A DNA stretch of 33,856 nt from Chloroflexota bacterium (GCA_012798455.1 JAAZNC010000009.1:1-33856), one strand, 5' to 3'. Positions 15,599-24,608 are shown, counted from the stretch's first letter. Notes: a model not told the origin generated them from the sequence alone. Numbers and translations are program-made.

Positions 15599-16462
15599 TC
15601 ACGGGCGGAATTGTAGAATAGTAGCCGGATCGAGTAATTCAAAGCGATTGCTGATGCGCCAGGTGCAATAATTTGCCATCTCCTCTATGCTGGCACGTGT
15701 GTCGTACTTTGCCATGCTGTCAAAACTGGCTCCTCCCGGTCCCAAACGAAGTTCCAGGTGAAGATGAGCGTTGCTGGAATTACCCGTATTACCAACCTGA
15801 CCGATGACCTCACCGCTCTTGACAGTATCTCCAACGAAAAATTGAGGCGGATTGAGAAGATGACCATACACGAAATAAAGGGAGCGGCTGGTATTATCCC
15901 AGGAAGGATCGTCCACCAAGTCAGGGCAATTATGACGAGGGTCGGGAACCAGTGTAGCTGCGATTTCAGGGATCTGCAAGGCTGCTAACCATTGTGGGGG
16001 GAGCAGATTAAGGGGGGTTTCAATGATGATGGCATTACCGTAGGGCATACGATCGTTGATGACCGATGTCACGCTACCGTCCAGAACAGATAGAATTTCC
16101 AATCCTTCGATACCGTCAGAATCAGTCATCAGCTCATTCTCAAAACGATAATAGCTGTAATCGATGCCCTGATGCGGTTCATCAAAACCCAATGGGGGGG
16201 GATCGAAAGGATTGGTGTTGACCGAATTCAATTCATCCAGTGAGATATTCTGTAACGGAGAACTGATATTGGTATAAGGTATGGGTGTAGCGGTGGGAGG
16301 CAGCGGTGTGGGCGTGATGGTTGGTTCAAGAGTAAAGGTGGCAGTTTCCACTTGAATAGTTACTGTGGGTGTAGCCGCTATCGAATTGCCGGAACAGGCA
16401 GACAATCCGATACCCAGGATACAGATCAGAACGGGGATGTTTTTTATTGAATTTCTCGACAT
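15599..16462 (-). CDS. M23-family peptidase lipoprotein
   Basis: A 287-residue exported protein with a lipoprotein signal peptide (lipobox LSAC, Cys near 23) and a Thr/Pro-rich stalk (about 31-65). An M23 (LytM-like) domain follows. Zinc ligands are visible: HQGIDYSYY (HxGxD), the active-site YGHL, and HLHLELR (HxH), so it should be an active peptidoglycan endopeptidase or close relative. An insertion containing a Cys-bearing NCPDLVDDPSWDN loop sits between the first and second motifs. The gene overlaps the end of the DUF1015 gene by 19 nt and precedes queG by 7 nt, so the three form one transcription unit. Confidence 0.9.
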   Translation of the reverse strand: MSRNSIKNIPVLICILGIGLSACSGNSIAATPTVTIQVETATFTLEPTITPTPLPPTATPIPYTNISSPLQNISLDELNSVNTNPFDPPPLGFDEPHQGIDYSYYRFENELMTDSDGIEGLEILSVLDGSVTSVINDRMPYGNAIIIETPLNLLPPQWLAALQIPEIAATLVPDPRHNCPDLVDDPSWDNTSRSLYFVYGHLLNPPQFFVGDTVKSGEVIGQVGNTGNSSNAHLHLELRLGPGGASFDSMAKYDTRASIEEMANYCTWRISNRFELLDPATILQFRP

Positions 16463-17754
16463 TCTAAATAGAACCTTTTTTCACGTGCGTCACCCATTGA
16501 AAATGTCTTTCTGGGTAAAGAGCCATCCAATATAACCGTGCGGAACAGATCATTTTTTTGCATGGCAGGCAGTAGAAAGCCAATATTCCCAGGTTTGGAA
16601 CCCAATTCATGCACAACTTCATCCCCATGCACATAGTCCAGATTGGCTTGCGGATGTGTTTTACAGTGATCGTCCAAGAATTGCTGCAGGGTTCCAACTA
16701 CCAGATTGGTGGTCGGTTCGAGGAATTTGACCAACATGTATCCTTGTGGTTGGATAAGCCCAACCTGCTGGATGTTAGTTTCATTGTGGATCCTGTTTTG
16801 CAGTTCCATAAATGAGGAAGTTTTTTCTTCATCTATTGAATTTCCAAAATAGGTCCGCATTTCATCAACAATATCTGCCGTGCAATTAAATAGGGCACGA
16901 TGGATCGGTTCGAAAACAAGGCTTTCGTCGTGAATATTGATCACCTCGACCAGTGCAAATCGCGCAGGATGATCAGGGGGCACTTGGTTCTTGATCTTAT
17001 CCCAGATCGATTTGGCGGTTGCCAGGGAGTGGTTGCCATCTCCTACAGCGAATAACAGCAGTGGGAGATCTTTGGAGAGATTATATCTTTGTTTGAAATC
17101 ATGTGGATCGCACAGATTTGCGAAGACTTCCTTGATCTTTCCTTCCCCCTGCTGGTCGACCAGAAAACCTTTCAAAGCGCCGCTGTTCTGCATCAATTCG
17201 AAATCGTATATTTTCTTATAAGCGTCGTTGTGTTCTTTCAAAAAAGCGAATAATTTATCCTCCCGATCATCGATCAATACCATAATATGGGGGATCTCAA
17301 GCAAAGCTTCTTCCCTGATCTTGATGCGCGGTGGTAGACGATCAAGAATGGTGCCTTCGGTAGCACGGATGAGCGTGGTGGAACCTTTGTTGAAATCATA
17401 TTGCTCAAGGTCCAAGTTCAGCAATAATCCACGCCGGGTTTTAGACCCCAGTTTTCTTTCGATATAAACATAACCGCTATATTCATCAAAGATACCCTGC
17501 ACCATGTAGGAACGCATATACTCATAGGTTTGCCGGGCGTGCTCTTCTCCACGCGGGGTATCCAGGTAGGCTTCTGGAAGGATCATGCGATAGGTTGAGG
17601 GAGCATCACCAACAAGCGTTTCAACTTCTTCCCAATAGGCTGGTTGGCTGGTGAATTGATCACAGGCGATCACTGCCCAACGTTGGAGATTCACAGATTG
17701 TTTTGGAAGATTGAAAGTTGGCTTTTGGTATGCATATGATTTATGGTTTGGCAT
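16444..17754 (-). CDS. DUF1015 family protein
   Basis: A 436-residue cytosolic protein matching the DUF1015 family, whose biochemical role is not established. The family hallmark GDGNHSLATAKSIWDKIK is near residue 200-220, followed by ALVEVINIHDESLVFEPIHRALF. An N-terminal stretch AVIACDQFTSQPAYWEEVE is also conserved in relatives. The start chosen is ATG 17754, which has GGAG 5 nt upstream. The open frame extends 19 codons further, but those codons read through the degV terminator and lack a ribosome-binding site. It heads the unit DUF1015-M23-queG. No function should be assumed from the neighbours. Confidence 0.88.
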   Translation of the reverse strand: MPNHKSYAYQKPTFNLPKQSVNLQRWAVIACDQFTSQPAYWEEVETLVGDAPSTYRMILPEAYLDTPRGEEHARQTYEYMRSYMVQGIFDEYSGYVYIERKLGSKTRRGLLLNLDLEQYDFNKGSTTLIRATEGTILDRLPPRIKIREEALLEIPHIMVLIDDREDKLFAFLKEHNDAYKKIYDFELMQNSGALKGFLVDQQGEGKIKEVFANLCDPHDFKQRYNLSKDLPLLLFAVGDGNHSLATAKSIWDKIKNQVPPDHPARFALVEVINIHDESLVFEPIHRALFNCTADIVDEMRTYFGNSIDEEKTSSFMELQNRIHNETNIQQVGLIQPQGYMLVKFLEPTTNLVVGTLQQFLDDHCKTHPQANLDYVHGDEVVHELGSKPGNIGFLLPAMQKNDLFRTVILDGSLPRKTFSMGDAREKRFYLECREIQ

Positions 17755-17794
17755 AATCACTCCATGGATGTCTTCTATTTTACCAAATTGGTGT

Positions 17795-17827
17795 AAAAGA
17801 AAAAAAGCCATCGTTTGTGATGGCTTT
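17795..17827 (-). terminator. Terminator of degV
   Basis: A perfect 9-bp stem (AAAGCCATC 17804-17812, GATGGCTTT 17819-17827) with a 6-nt loop is followed on the minus strand by a T-rich run (TTTTCTTTTA). It lies 21 nt after the degV stop. Confidence 0.85.
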
Positions 17828-17848
17828 CATTGACAAAGATAATGCTAT

Positions 17849-18709
17849 TTATAATCCTGCCAGATAAGAAATGGCGATCACACCAGGACCGGTATGTGTA
17901 CCGATTACAGGGCTGAGTCCGGCGATCATGATCTCTTCGATCTCACCATTTTGATAGTGATTCTCAAGTTCCGACTTTACAAACTGAGCATCTTCTTCGG
18001 CTTCAACCTGGAGAATGCAGAAGTGAATGGGTTTTTGTGTACCGATTTTTTCTTCGCTGATTTCAATAATGCGGCGAATGGCTTTCTTCTTGGTGCGCAC
18101 CTTGTCGTAGGATCCGATTTTTCCTTCTTCATCAAAATGAAGGATCGGTTTGAGATCCAACGCTGAACCAAGCAATGCGGATGCACCACCGATGCGTCCT
18201 CCTTTATGCAAATATTCCAGGGTGTTGACCATGAAATAAACGCCAACATTTTGCACCGCTTTTTCAGCAAGGGTTACACATTCCTCAAAACTGGCGTTTT
18301 TCTTTGCCAGGCGGGCTGTAACCATAGCGATGAACCCTAAAGCCATACCAGATGATTTAGAATCAACGATTGCAATATCTTTCGAATCCAATATTTCCTT
18401 GGCTTGGTTAGCTGAATTGATAGTCCCGGAGATTCCTGAAGATATATGAATGCTAACGACCTTGTCGTCTTTGTCGAGAATGGTTTTGTAGAGGTCCATA
18501 AACTCCTGTGGTGAGGGTTGTGAAGTGGTCGGTAATTCTTTGGCGGTTTTTAACATGGGATAGAAATCGTCTGACTTGAGATCTACATTATCTTTGTAGA
18601 CCTTATCTCCCCATACTACGTGCAGGGGAATGACCTGAATACCCAGTTCCTTTAGAAATTTTTCAGGGATGTATGCAGTGCTATCGGTAACAACGACTAC
18701 TTTTGCCAT
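17849..18709 (-). CDS. DegV family fatty-acid-binding protein (FakB-like)
   Basis: DegV proteins bind one fatty acid; FakB members present it to the kinase FakA to make acyl phosphate. 286 residues. Motifs are VVVTDSTAYIPEKF at the N-terminus, TSQPSPQEFMDLY near 75-90, SIHISSGISGTINSA (carboxylate-binding region) and the C-terminal SPVIGTHTGPGVIAISY. The start is ATG 18709, with AAGGAG 6 nt upstream. A longer frame adds 16 codons without a ribosome-binding site and across the promoter. FakA is not in this window. Transcription comes from a TATAAT at 18744-18749 and ends at a strong hairpin, so it is a single-gene unit. Confidence 0.92.
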   Translation of the reverse strand: MAKVVVVTDSTAYIPEKFLKELGIQVIPLHVVWGDKVYKDNVDLKSDDFYPMLKTAKELPTTSQPSPQEFMDLYKTILDKDDKVVSIHISSGISGTINSANQAKEILDSKDIAIVDSKSSGMALGFIAMVTARLAKKNASFEECVTLAEKAVQNVGVYFMVNTLEYLHKGGRIGGASALLGSALDLKPILHFDEEGKIGSYDKVRTKKKAIRRIIEISEEKIGTQKPIHFCILQVEAEEDAQFVKSELENHYQNGEIEEIMIAGLSPVIGTHTGPGVIAISYLAGL

Positions 18710-18743
18710 GTCCACTCCTTTCGGGGTCAAATAACTTCCATAG

Positions 18744-18749
18744 ATTATA
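18744..18749 (-). promoter_or_regulatory. Candidate degV -10 element
   Basis: TATAAT on the minus strand, about 28 nt of leader before the degV start. No good -35 is seen 16-18 nt upstream. Confidence 0.45.
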
Positions 18750-18816
18750 ACCTTCATAGTTCCATTTGGTTACGATTTTATGATCAGTTCGATATGTAGA
18801 AAATTAAAAACCCGTT

Positions 18817-18822
18817 TATAAT
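18817..18822 (+). promoter_or_regulatory. Candidate rpsP operon -10 element
   Basis: TATAAT lies about 113 nt before rpsP, in the 226-bp gap divergent from degV. The -35 is poor. The leader of about 105 nt is long and contains a C-rich stretch (18861-18885), room for control of the ribosomal-protein operon. No known riboswitch or protein-binding motif was recognised. Confidence 0.45.
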
Positions 18823-18935
18823 ATACACGCTTAAATAAAGTAATGAGGAATGACTTGGAATGCGCCTCCTTTCGCGCCCCTCGCAGTCAACTACCTCTAC
18901 ATTGGAAATAAACAGGAGATTGCAGGAGTTAGTAC

Positions 18936-19280
18936 ATGGTAAAAATTCGTTTACGCAGAACTGGTTTGAAAAATCAACCAAGCTACCGTATCGTTGTAGC
19001 TGATAAAGAAGCGCCCCGCGATGGTCGTTTTCTTGAAATAATCGGGTTCTATAATCCCCGCACAGAGCCCTTCACTTTCGATGTCAAAGAAGAACGCGTG
19101 TATTACTGGCTCAAGCAGGGTGCACAACCTAGCGAATCTTTGGCTCAATTATTCAAAACTGTTGGTTTAACTGATCGATACGAACGTGTGAAAAAAGGGG
19201 AATCTGAAGAGGCTGTCTTGACTGAAGCCAGGAAATTTTATGAGGATCGCAAAGTAAAACAACAGACCAGAAAAGATTAG
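18936..19280 (+). CDS. rpsP: Ribosomal protein S16
   Basis: A small-subunit ribosomal protein needed for 30S assembly. 114 residues, somewhat longer than the 80-90 usual in the family owing to a charged C-terminal extension (about 85-114). Signatures are MVKIRLRRTGLKNQPSYRIVVAD, RDGRFLEIIGFYNP and RVYYWLKQGAQPSESL. GCAGGAG lies 7 nt before the ATG. First gene of the unit with khpA, rimM, dprA, manC and topA. Confidence 0.98.
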   Translation: MVKIRLRRTGLKNQPSYRIVVADKEAPRDGRFLEIIGFYNPRTEPFTFDVKEERVYYWLKQGAQPSESLAQLFKTVGLTDRYERVKKGESEEAVLTEARKFYEDRKVKQQTRKD

Positions 19281-19310
19281 AAAGCACATCTTTCTATCAA
19301 AGGAGTTGAC

Positions 19311-19544
19311 GTGAAAGAATTAGTCGAATACATCGCGAAGTCATTGGTTGAAGATCCCACACAGGTTAAAGTGGTCGAGACGGAAGAGGGAGACCATATC
19401 CGAATTGAGTTGACCGTTGCTAAAGAAGATATGGGACGCATCATCGGAAAAGGCGGACGTGTCGCAAATTCGATCAGAACTCTGCTGCGGGTCGCGGCTG
19501 CTCGTGAAGGAAAACGGGCATCCCTGGATGTCATTGAACCCTAA
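19311..19544 (+). CDS. khpA: KH-domain RNA-binding protein KhpA
   Basis: A 77-residue single KH-domain protein with the GxxG loop in GRIIGKGGRVANSIRTLL. KhpA (YlqC) binds RNA, often with KhpB/Jag, and in Firmicutes affects cell division and elongation. It commonly lies between rpsP and rimM, as here. The start is GTG with AAGGAG 5 nt upstream. Its TAA shares one base with the rimM ATG (TAATG). Confidence 0.95.
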   Translation: MKELVEYIAKSLVEDPTQVKVVETEEGDHIRIELTVAKEDMGRIIGKGGRVANSIRTLLRVAAAREGKRASLDVIEP

Positions 19545-20095
19545 TGACACAAGCTTTATCTCATAAAAAGAATAACAATAATGGCTCACCTGAACAAGGA
19601 GAGCCATTGTTTTTAGTTGTCGGGAAGATCCGTCACCCACATGGCGTGCGAGGGGAAATGCTGTTTGAGATTATTACAGAGTTCCCTGAGCGAGTTAAAA
19701 AAGATCTTGAAGTTTATGTCGGTGATCGTAAAACTGCTTATCAAATCGAATCGGTGCGTACACACCAGCAACACTTTTTATTGAAATTCAAGGATCTGAA
19801 TGACTGCGACCAAGTGGGATTGTTGCGCAATCAACTGGTGTATAAAAAAAATGAGAAGCTCCCATCCCTTACGGCGAACGAATATTATCAGCATGATCTT
19901 TTGGGAATGCGGGTTATCACAGAAGAAGAGATAGAATTGGGATCAGTATCAGAGATTATTGAAACTGGTGCAAACGATGTATTGGTTGTTTTGAATGGTG
20001 ACAGGGAACTCCTTATTCCTTTCATCAAACAAACCATTTTGAAGGTCAAGAATAGAGAGAGGATCATCGTCGTTCGTTTACAAGAATGGAATTAA
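19544..20095 (+). CDS. rimM: Ribosome maturation factor RimM
   Basis: Binds S19 and assists maturation of the 30S head, where S16 status also matters. 183 residues: an N-terminal RimM domain (VGKIRHPHGVRGEM near 26-40) and a PRC-barrel (YYQHDLLGMRVIT near 115; DVLVVLNGDRELLIPFI). The first 22 residues are polar and Asn/Gln-rich and probably disordered. The start overlaps the khpA stop as TAATG with no separate ribosome-binding site, so reinitiation is expected. Confidence 0.96.
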   Translation: MTQALSHKKNNNNGSPEQGEPLFLVVGKIRHPHGVRGEMLFEIITEFPERVKKDLEVYVGDRKTAYQIESVRTHQQHFLLKFKDLNDCDQVGLLRNQLVYKKNEKLPSLTANEYYQHDLLGMRVITEEEIELGSVSEIIETGANDVLVVLNGDRELLIPFIKQTILKVKNRERIIVVRLQEWN

Positions 20096-20096
20096 C

Positions 20097-21200
20097 ATGG
20101 ATGCGAAGAAATATTGGGTGGGATTTAACCATGTAAAAGGAATTGGCGCTGTTCGTTTTCAACGATTGTTGAATATATTTTCGAGTGCTGAAGAAGCCTG
20201 GAACGCATCTGAACCGGAATTGCGGAAGTCCGGTATCGGTGAGAAAGCTTTGATCAATCTGTTGAAATTCCGCCGCGAAAACAATCTGGATGAAATTTAT
20301 GCAGATGCCCTTGCTAAAGGGATTGAAGTTGTCACCATTGAAGAGAAAGATTACCCCGAAAATCTACGCAAAATAAATAACGCACCTCCCATTCTTTATA
20401 TTAAAGGGAAATTGATGGAGGATGATTGGCGTTCTATTGCCGTGGTCGGTACGCGCAAGATGACTGCTTATGGCAAGAATATTGTGAAGGAATTAGGTGA
20501 AATCGCTGCACAGAACAGTGTCACCCTGGTCAGCGGACTGGCGCGTGGGACTGACTCGGAAGCACATCGCTCGGTACTCGATGCAGGGGGGAGAACGTTG
20601 GCTGTCATGGGTAGCGGTGTGGATGTGATCTATCCTCAAGAAAATTTACAGTTAGCTCAATCTGTCATCCAAAACGGTGCTCTTATCAGTGATTATGCCC
20701 CGGGTACCCAACCCGAAGGAATCAATTTCCCTCCGCGCAATCGCATCATTTCAGGGCTCTCGCTTGCCACGATCGTTGTGGAGGCGGGCTTGCGTAGCGG
20801 TGCTTTGATCACGGCTTCATTTGCAGCTGACCAGGGTAGGGAGGTTTTTGCAGTTCCCGGTTCCATTTATGCTCCTCAAAGCAAAGGAACCAATAAGTTG
20901 ATCTTCGATGGCGCTTATCCATTGATTGCCTTCAAGGATATATTTGAAATATTAGATTTGGAAAATGTACAATATCAGAGTAAGATACAAAAAGAAGTTC
21001 CTACGGATGAAACCGAATTATTGATTTTAAAAATGTTGCAAAAGGAATCTATGCAGATTGATGATCTGCAAGCAATCAGTGGTCTACCGGTTGAACGCAT
21101 TTCTTCTACCCTGATGTTCTTGGAATTAAAGGGATATGTCAAGAATATTGGTAATATGACTTATTCCGCTATTTATGAAGTTAAACAGGAGTATAGCTAG
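20097..21200 (+). CDS. dprA: DNA processing protein DprA
   Basis: Loads RecA onto incoming single-stranded DNA during transformation; widespread also in bacteria not known to be competent. 367 residues. An N-terminal helix-hairpin-helix region (KGIGAVRFQRLL; KSGIGEKALINLL) precedes the Rossmann-like core with VVGTRKMTAYG, SGLARGTDSEAHR, GSGVDVIYPQEN and PPRNRIISGLS. A C-terminal winged-helix-like segment (about 295-360) completes it. It starts 1 nt after the rimM stop. Operon membership is suggested by spacing. Confidence 0.96.
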   Translation: MDAKKYWVGFNHVKGIGAVRFQRLLNIFSSAEEAWNASEPELRKSGIGEKALINLLKFRRENNLDEIYADALAKGIEVVTIEEKDYPENLRKINNAPPILYIKGKLMEDDWRSIAVVGTRKMTAYGKNIVKELGEIAAQNSVTLVSGLARGTDSEAHRSVLDAGGRTLAVMGSGVDVIYPQENLQLAQSVIQNGALISDYAPGTQPEGINFPPRNRIISGLSLATIVVEAGLRSGALITASFAADQGREVFAVPGSIYAPQSKGTNKLIFDGAYPLIAFKDIFEILDLENVQYQSKIQKEVPTDETELLILKMLQKESMQIDDLQAISGLPVERISSTLMFLELKGYVKNIGNMTYSAIYEVKQEYS

Positions 21201-21201
21201 T

Positions 21202-22290
21202 ATGATTAGTGACTATTATGCTGTAATCATGGCTGGTGGCGGGGGGACACGCTTGTGGCCGCTTTCACGCCACACCAAACCTAAACAATTATTGCAGCTC
21301 TTTGGAGAGAAAACATTTTTTAAGCTTGCCGTTGATCGATTGAGTTCTTTGTTTGCCCCCGAGCATATATATATTGTCACAGTAGCTGAGCAGGTGAATG
21401 CATTACGGGAACAGGTGAATGTAATTCCTGAAGAAAATTATCTTATCGAACCCCACCCACGCGGAACGGCTTCAGTAGTGGGTTATGCGGCGGAAGTTTT
21501 GCAGCACCTCCATCCTGATCCGACCATGGCGGTGTTAACATCTGATCACGTCATTGAGAATGAACCCCAGTTTATACATTTATTGGAACAGGCATATCAG
21601 GTGGCAGCTGATGACCGTCTGGTGACACTTGGTATTCAACCAACATTCCCATCAACCGGCTATGGATATATTCATCAAGGCGAAAGATTGGAAGAGTATC
21701 CATTCCCCGCATTTCAGGTACGCTCTTTTGTAGAAAAACCAGATCAACTACATGCCGAAGAATACTTACGTTCCGGCGAATATTACTGGAATTCTGGTAT
21801 GTTTATCTGGAAGACGAACGCCATCTTGCAAGAATTCAACCGGCAGATGCCGGTATTATATGAGAGCCTTGATCTGTTAGGGCAACGTTATGGACATGCT
21901 GACTACCAGGCACTACTGTTGGAAACATGGCAAAAGATTGCGCCTCAGACAATTGATTATGGTATTATGGAACACGCTCAAAAAGTGGTAGTACTCCCTG
22001 CACAAGATCTGGGTTGGAGTGATGTGGGAAGTTGGGATTCTCTTTTTGAAATCATGAAGGCTGATGAAAATGGCAATGTGGATCTTTCGAGCATTTCCAT
22101 CCAGTTGGAAAACAAGAACTGCTTGATCAAAACGGAAGATCCCAAGAAGATTGTGGTGATCGCCGGACTGGAAGATACTATTGTCATCGATACCCCTGAT
22201 GCTCTGTTGGTATGTAAAAAAGGAGAATCGCAAAAAGTGCGCCAGATCGTCAGTGAGTTGAAGCAAAAAGAACTAGAACGATACTTATAG
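21202..22290 (+). CDS. manC: Mannose-1-phosphate guanylyltransferase
   Basis: Makes GDP-mannose from mannose-1-phosphate and GTP for surface glycans. 362 residues, so only the nucleotidyltransferase part is present; there is no C-terminal phosphomannose isomerase cupin as in bifunctional ManC/AlgA. Motifs are VIMAGGGGTRLWPLSRHTKPKQ (split here: AGGGGTRLWPLSR and KPKQLL), LTSDHVI, FVEKPDQ, YYWNSGMFIWK and WSDVGSWDSL. ATG 21202 is preferred, since AGGAG lies 10 nt upstream and the nucleotide-binding loop then starts near residue 11. An in-frame ATG at 21175 lies inside dprA. The substrate sugar is inferred from overall family resemblance. Confidence 0.92.
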   Translation: MISDYYAVIMAGGGGTRLWPLSRHTKPKQLLQLFGEKTFFKLAVDRLSSLFAPEHIYIVTVAEQVNALREQVNVIPEENYLIEPHPRGTASVVGYAAEVLQHLHPDPTMAVLTSDHVIENEPQFIHLLEQAYQVAADDRLVTLGIQPTFPSTGYGYIHQGERLEEYPFPAFQVRSFVEKPDQLHAEEYLRSGEYYWNSGMFIWKTNAILQEFNRQMPVLYESLDLLGQRYGHADYQALLLETWQKIAPQTIDYGIMEHAQKVVVLPAQDLGWSDVGSWDSLFEIMKADENGNVDLSSISIQLENKNCLIKTEDPKKIVVIAGLEDTIVIDTPDALLVCKKGESQKVRQIVSELKQKELERYL

Positions 22291-22300
22291 GAGCGATCCC

Positions 22301-24604
22301 TTGGAAGCATATTGTGTAAAGTGCAAAGAAAAAAGAGAAATGCAGGATCCCATACCGGGATTTAATAAGCGGGGTACCCCCATTACCAGCGGGAAATGTG
22401 GTGTTTGCGGCACTAAAATGGTACGGATTGGTAAAACCGAAAGCCATGAGGGAATTGAACCACCTAAAAAAGAGAAGCAAGATATCCGTTCGGGGAAACT
22501 GGTTATCGTCGAGTCACCTGCCAAAGCCAAGACCATCGGAAATTATCTTGGCAAGGATTATAAGGTTAAGGCTTCCGTGGGGCATGTGCGTGATCTGTTG
22601 CGCTCACAACTCTCGGTAGATGTGGAGAATGATTTCACTCCTAAATATCGGGTTCCCAATGAAAAACGACCCATTGTGAAAGAATTGAAGAAAGATGCCC
22701 AAAAAGCTGAAGATATCTATATTGCTACAGATCCTGATCGCGAAGGGGAAGCGATTGCGTGGCATTTAAAAGAATCGGCTGAGATTGATCCTGAGCGACT
22801 CCACAGGGTGGTCTTTCATGAGATCACCAAGCCTGCCATCCAGGAATCGTTTGCCAACCCTAAAGATATTGATATGGATCTGGTTAATGCCCAACAAGCT
22901 CGTCGGGTGCTGGATCGTTTGGTTGGTTATAATCTCACACCGCTGTTATGGCAAAAAGTTCGCGGGCGGCTTTCTGCCGGTCGTGTTCAGTCAGTGGCAA
23001 CTCGCTTGATCGTCGAACGCGAACGAGAGATTGATGCCTTTGTGCCCGAGGAATATTGGTCGGTGGATGCAGAATTTAAACCGGCAGGGCTAAAGGAAAC
23101 TTACACTGCCCAGCTAAATCAAGTGGATGGCAACGAGCCAGGTCTTACAAGCAAAGAAACGGTAGATGCTATTCTGAATGATCTTGAAAAAGCTGCTTTT
23201 GTCATCGGAAAAATAAAGAAAGGGGAAAGGAAACGCAATCCCTCCGCACCTTTCATCACCAGCACCTTACAGCAGCAAGCAGCTCGCCAATTAAATTTTC
23301 GTGCACGCCGCACCATGATGATCGCCCAGCAGTTATATGAGGGAATTTCTTTGGACGGGGGCGGGCAGACAGGTTTGATCACCTATATGAGAACGGATTC
23401 CACCAATGTTTCTCCGGTGGCGATCAGTGAAGTCCGCCAATATATCCTCAAGCAATTCGGAGAATCTTTCATGCCAACCAGCCCGCGCATGTATCGTACC
23501 AGAGCAGCGGTCGCCCAGGAAGCGCATGAAGCCATTCGCCCTACTTCAGTTAACCGTACTCCTGAAAAGGTCAAAGCGTTTCTTAGCAGGGATCAATATA
23601 AACTATACCAGCTCATTTGGAAGCGTTTTGTAGCCTCCCAGATGGAGAATGCAGTCTATGATACAGTTTCTATCCAGATTGACGGAACAGGAAAACAACA
23701 CGCCTACTTGCTGCGCGCTTCCGGTTCAAGGGTGAAGTTCCCCGGTTTCTTGACCCTATATGAAGATGCCAAGGATGAGGATGCCAAAGAAGCGGAACGT
23801 AATATTCATATCCCGGATGATATTTTCGAAGGACAAAAACAGGATCTGGTGAGCCTTAATCCGCAGCAGCATTTTACCCAACCACCACCGCGTTATTCCG
23901 AAGCAACCCTCATTCAGGCACTGGAAAAATTTGGGATTGGGCGCCCTTCTACCTATGCGCCTATCATTTCGACTATTCAAGCCAGGGGATATGTCGAGCG
24001 AGAAGGTAGTAAATTGAAACCCACTGAGATCGCTTTTACGGTAAACGACTTGTTGGTGGAATACTTCCCGGACGTGCTGGAGGTCAACTTCACTGCAGAG
24101 ATGGAGCATGACCTGGATGATATCGCCAATGGAAAACAAGATTGGGTAGCGGTCTTGAAGAATTTCTATGGTACTTTTGAACCGAGATTGGAGCATGCCA
24201 AGGCAGATATGCCTGAAGTCAACACAGAACCAGAGAAAGTAGGCAGAGACTGTCCTACTTGTGGGCACGAGCTGATCATCCGCTGGGGACGCTTTGGAAA
24301 ATTCATCAGTTGTAGTAATTTCCCTGAATGTAAATATACAGAACCATATCTGGAGAAGATCGGGGTGACCTGCCCGAAGGATGGTGGGGAGATCGTAATG
24401 CGCAAGACCCGTCGCGGACGGGTATTTTATGGATGTGAACATTATCCCAATTGTGATTTCACGTCCTGGAAGCGCCCAGTCGCTACGCCTTGCCCAGCAT
24501 GTAAAGGATTGTTGACAGTTAAAAATACCAAGGAACTGATCTGTGTTGATTGCGGAAATACATTCTCAATAGAAATAGCTGAGAACAAAGAGGAAATGGC
24601 ATAA
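22301..24604 (+). CDS. topA: DNA topoisomerase I with N-terminal DUF5679 zinc ribbon
   Basis: A type IA topoisomerase that relaxes negative supercoils. 767 residues. Residues 1-44 form an extra module with CVKC (Cys5, Cys8) and CGVC (Cys33, Cys36) and end in KMVRIGK, which matches DUF5679, usually a free-standing small protein. The Toprim domain begins near 67 (VIVESPAKAKTIG; TDPDREGEAIAWH). The nucleophile is Tyr362 in GLITYMRTDSTN. Three C-terminal zinc-ribbon-like units follow (CPTCG...CSNFPEC, CPKDGG...CEHYPNC, CPACKG...CVDCG); the second lacks one Cys. The start is TTG with AGGAG 7 nt upstream, and the zinc ribbon needs it. Confidence 0.95.
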   Translation: MEAYCVKCKEKREMQDPIPGFNKRGTPITSGKCGVCGTKMVRIGKTESHEGIEPPKKEKQDIRSGKLVIVESPAKAKTIGNYLGKDYKVKASVGHVRDLLRSQLSVDVENDFTPKYRVPNEKRPIVKELKKDAQKAEDIYIATDPDREGEAIAWHLKESAEIDPERLHRVVFHEITKPAIQESFANPKDIDMDLVNAQQARRVLDRLVGYNLTPLLWQKVRGRLSAGRVQSVATRLIVEREREIDAFVPEEYWSVDAEFKPAGLKETYTAQLNQVDGNEPGLTSKETVDAILNDLEKAAFVIGKIKKGERKRNPSAPFITSTLQQQAARQLNFRARRTMMIAQQLYEGISLDGGGQTGLITYMRTDSTNVSPVAISEVRQYILKQFGESFMPTSPRMYRTRAAVAQEAHEAIRPTSVNRTPEKVKAFLSRDQYKLYQLIWKRFVASQMENAVYDTVSIQIDGTGKQHAYLLRASGSRVKFPGFLTLYEDAKDEDAKEAERNIHIPDDIFEGQKQDLVSLNPQQHFTQPPPRYSEATLIQALEKFGIGRPSTYAPIISTIQARGYVEREGSKLKPTEIAFTVNDLLVEYFPDVLEVNFTAEMEHDLDDIANGKQDWVAVLKNFYGTFEPRLEHAKADMPEVNTEPEKVGRDCPTCGHELIIRWGRFGKFISCSNFPECKYTEPYLEKIGVTCPKDGGEIVMRKTRRGRVFYGCEHYPNCDFTSWKRPVATPCPACKGLLTVKNTKELICVDCGNTFSIEIAENKEEMA

Positions 24605-24608
24605 AACT

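Noticed and set aside
17755-17811. 19-codon extension of the DUF1015 protein
   Set aside because: It would translate the degV terminator; the internal ATG has GGAG at good spacing.
18843-18911. 22-codon upstream open frame in the rpsP leader
   Set aside because: No ribosome-binding site and no attenuator structure recognised; chance ORF is likely.
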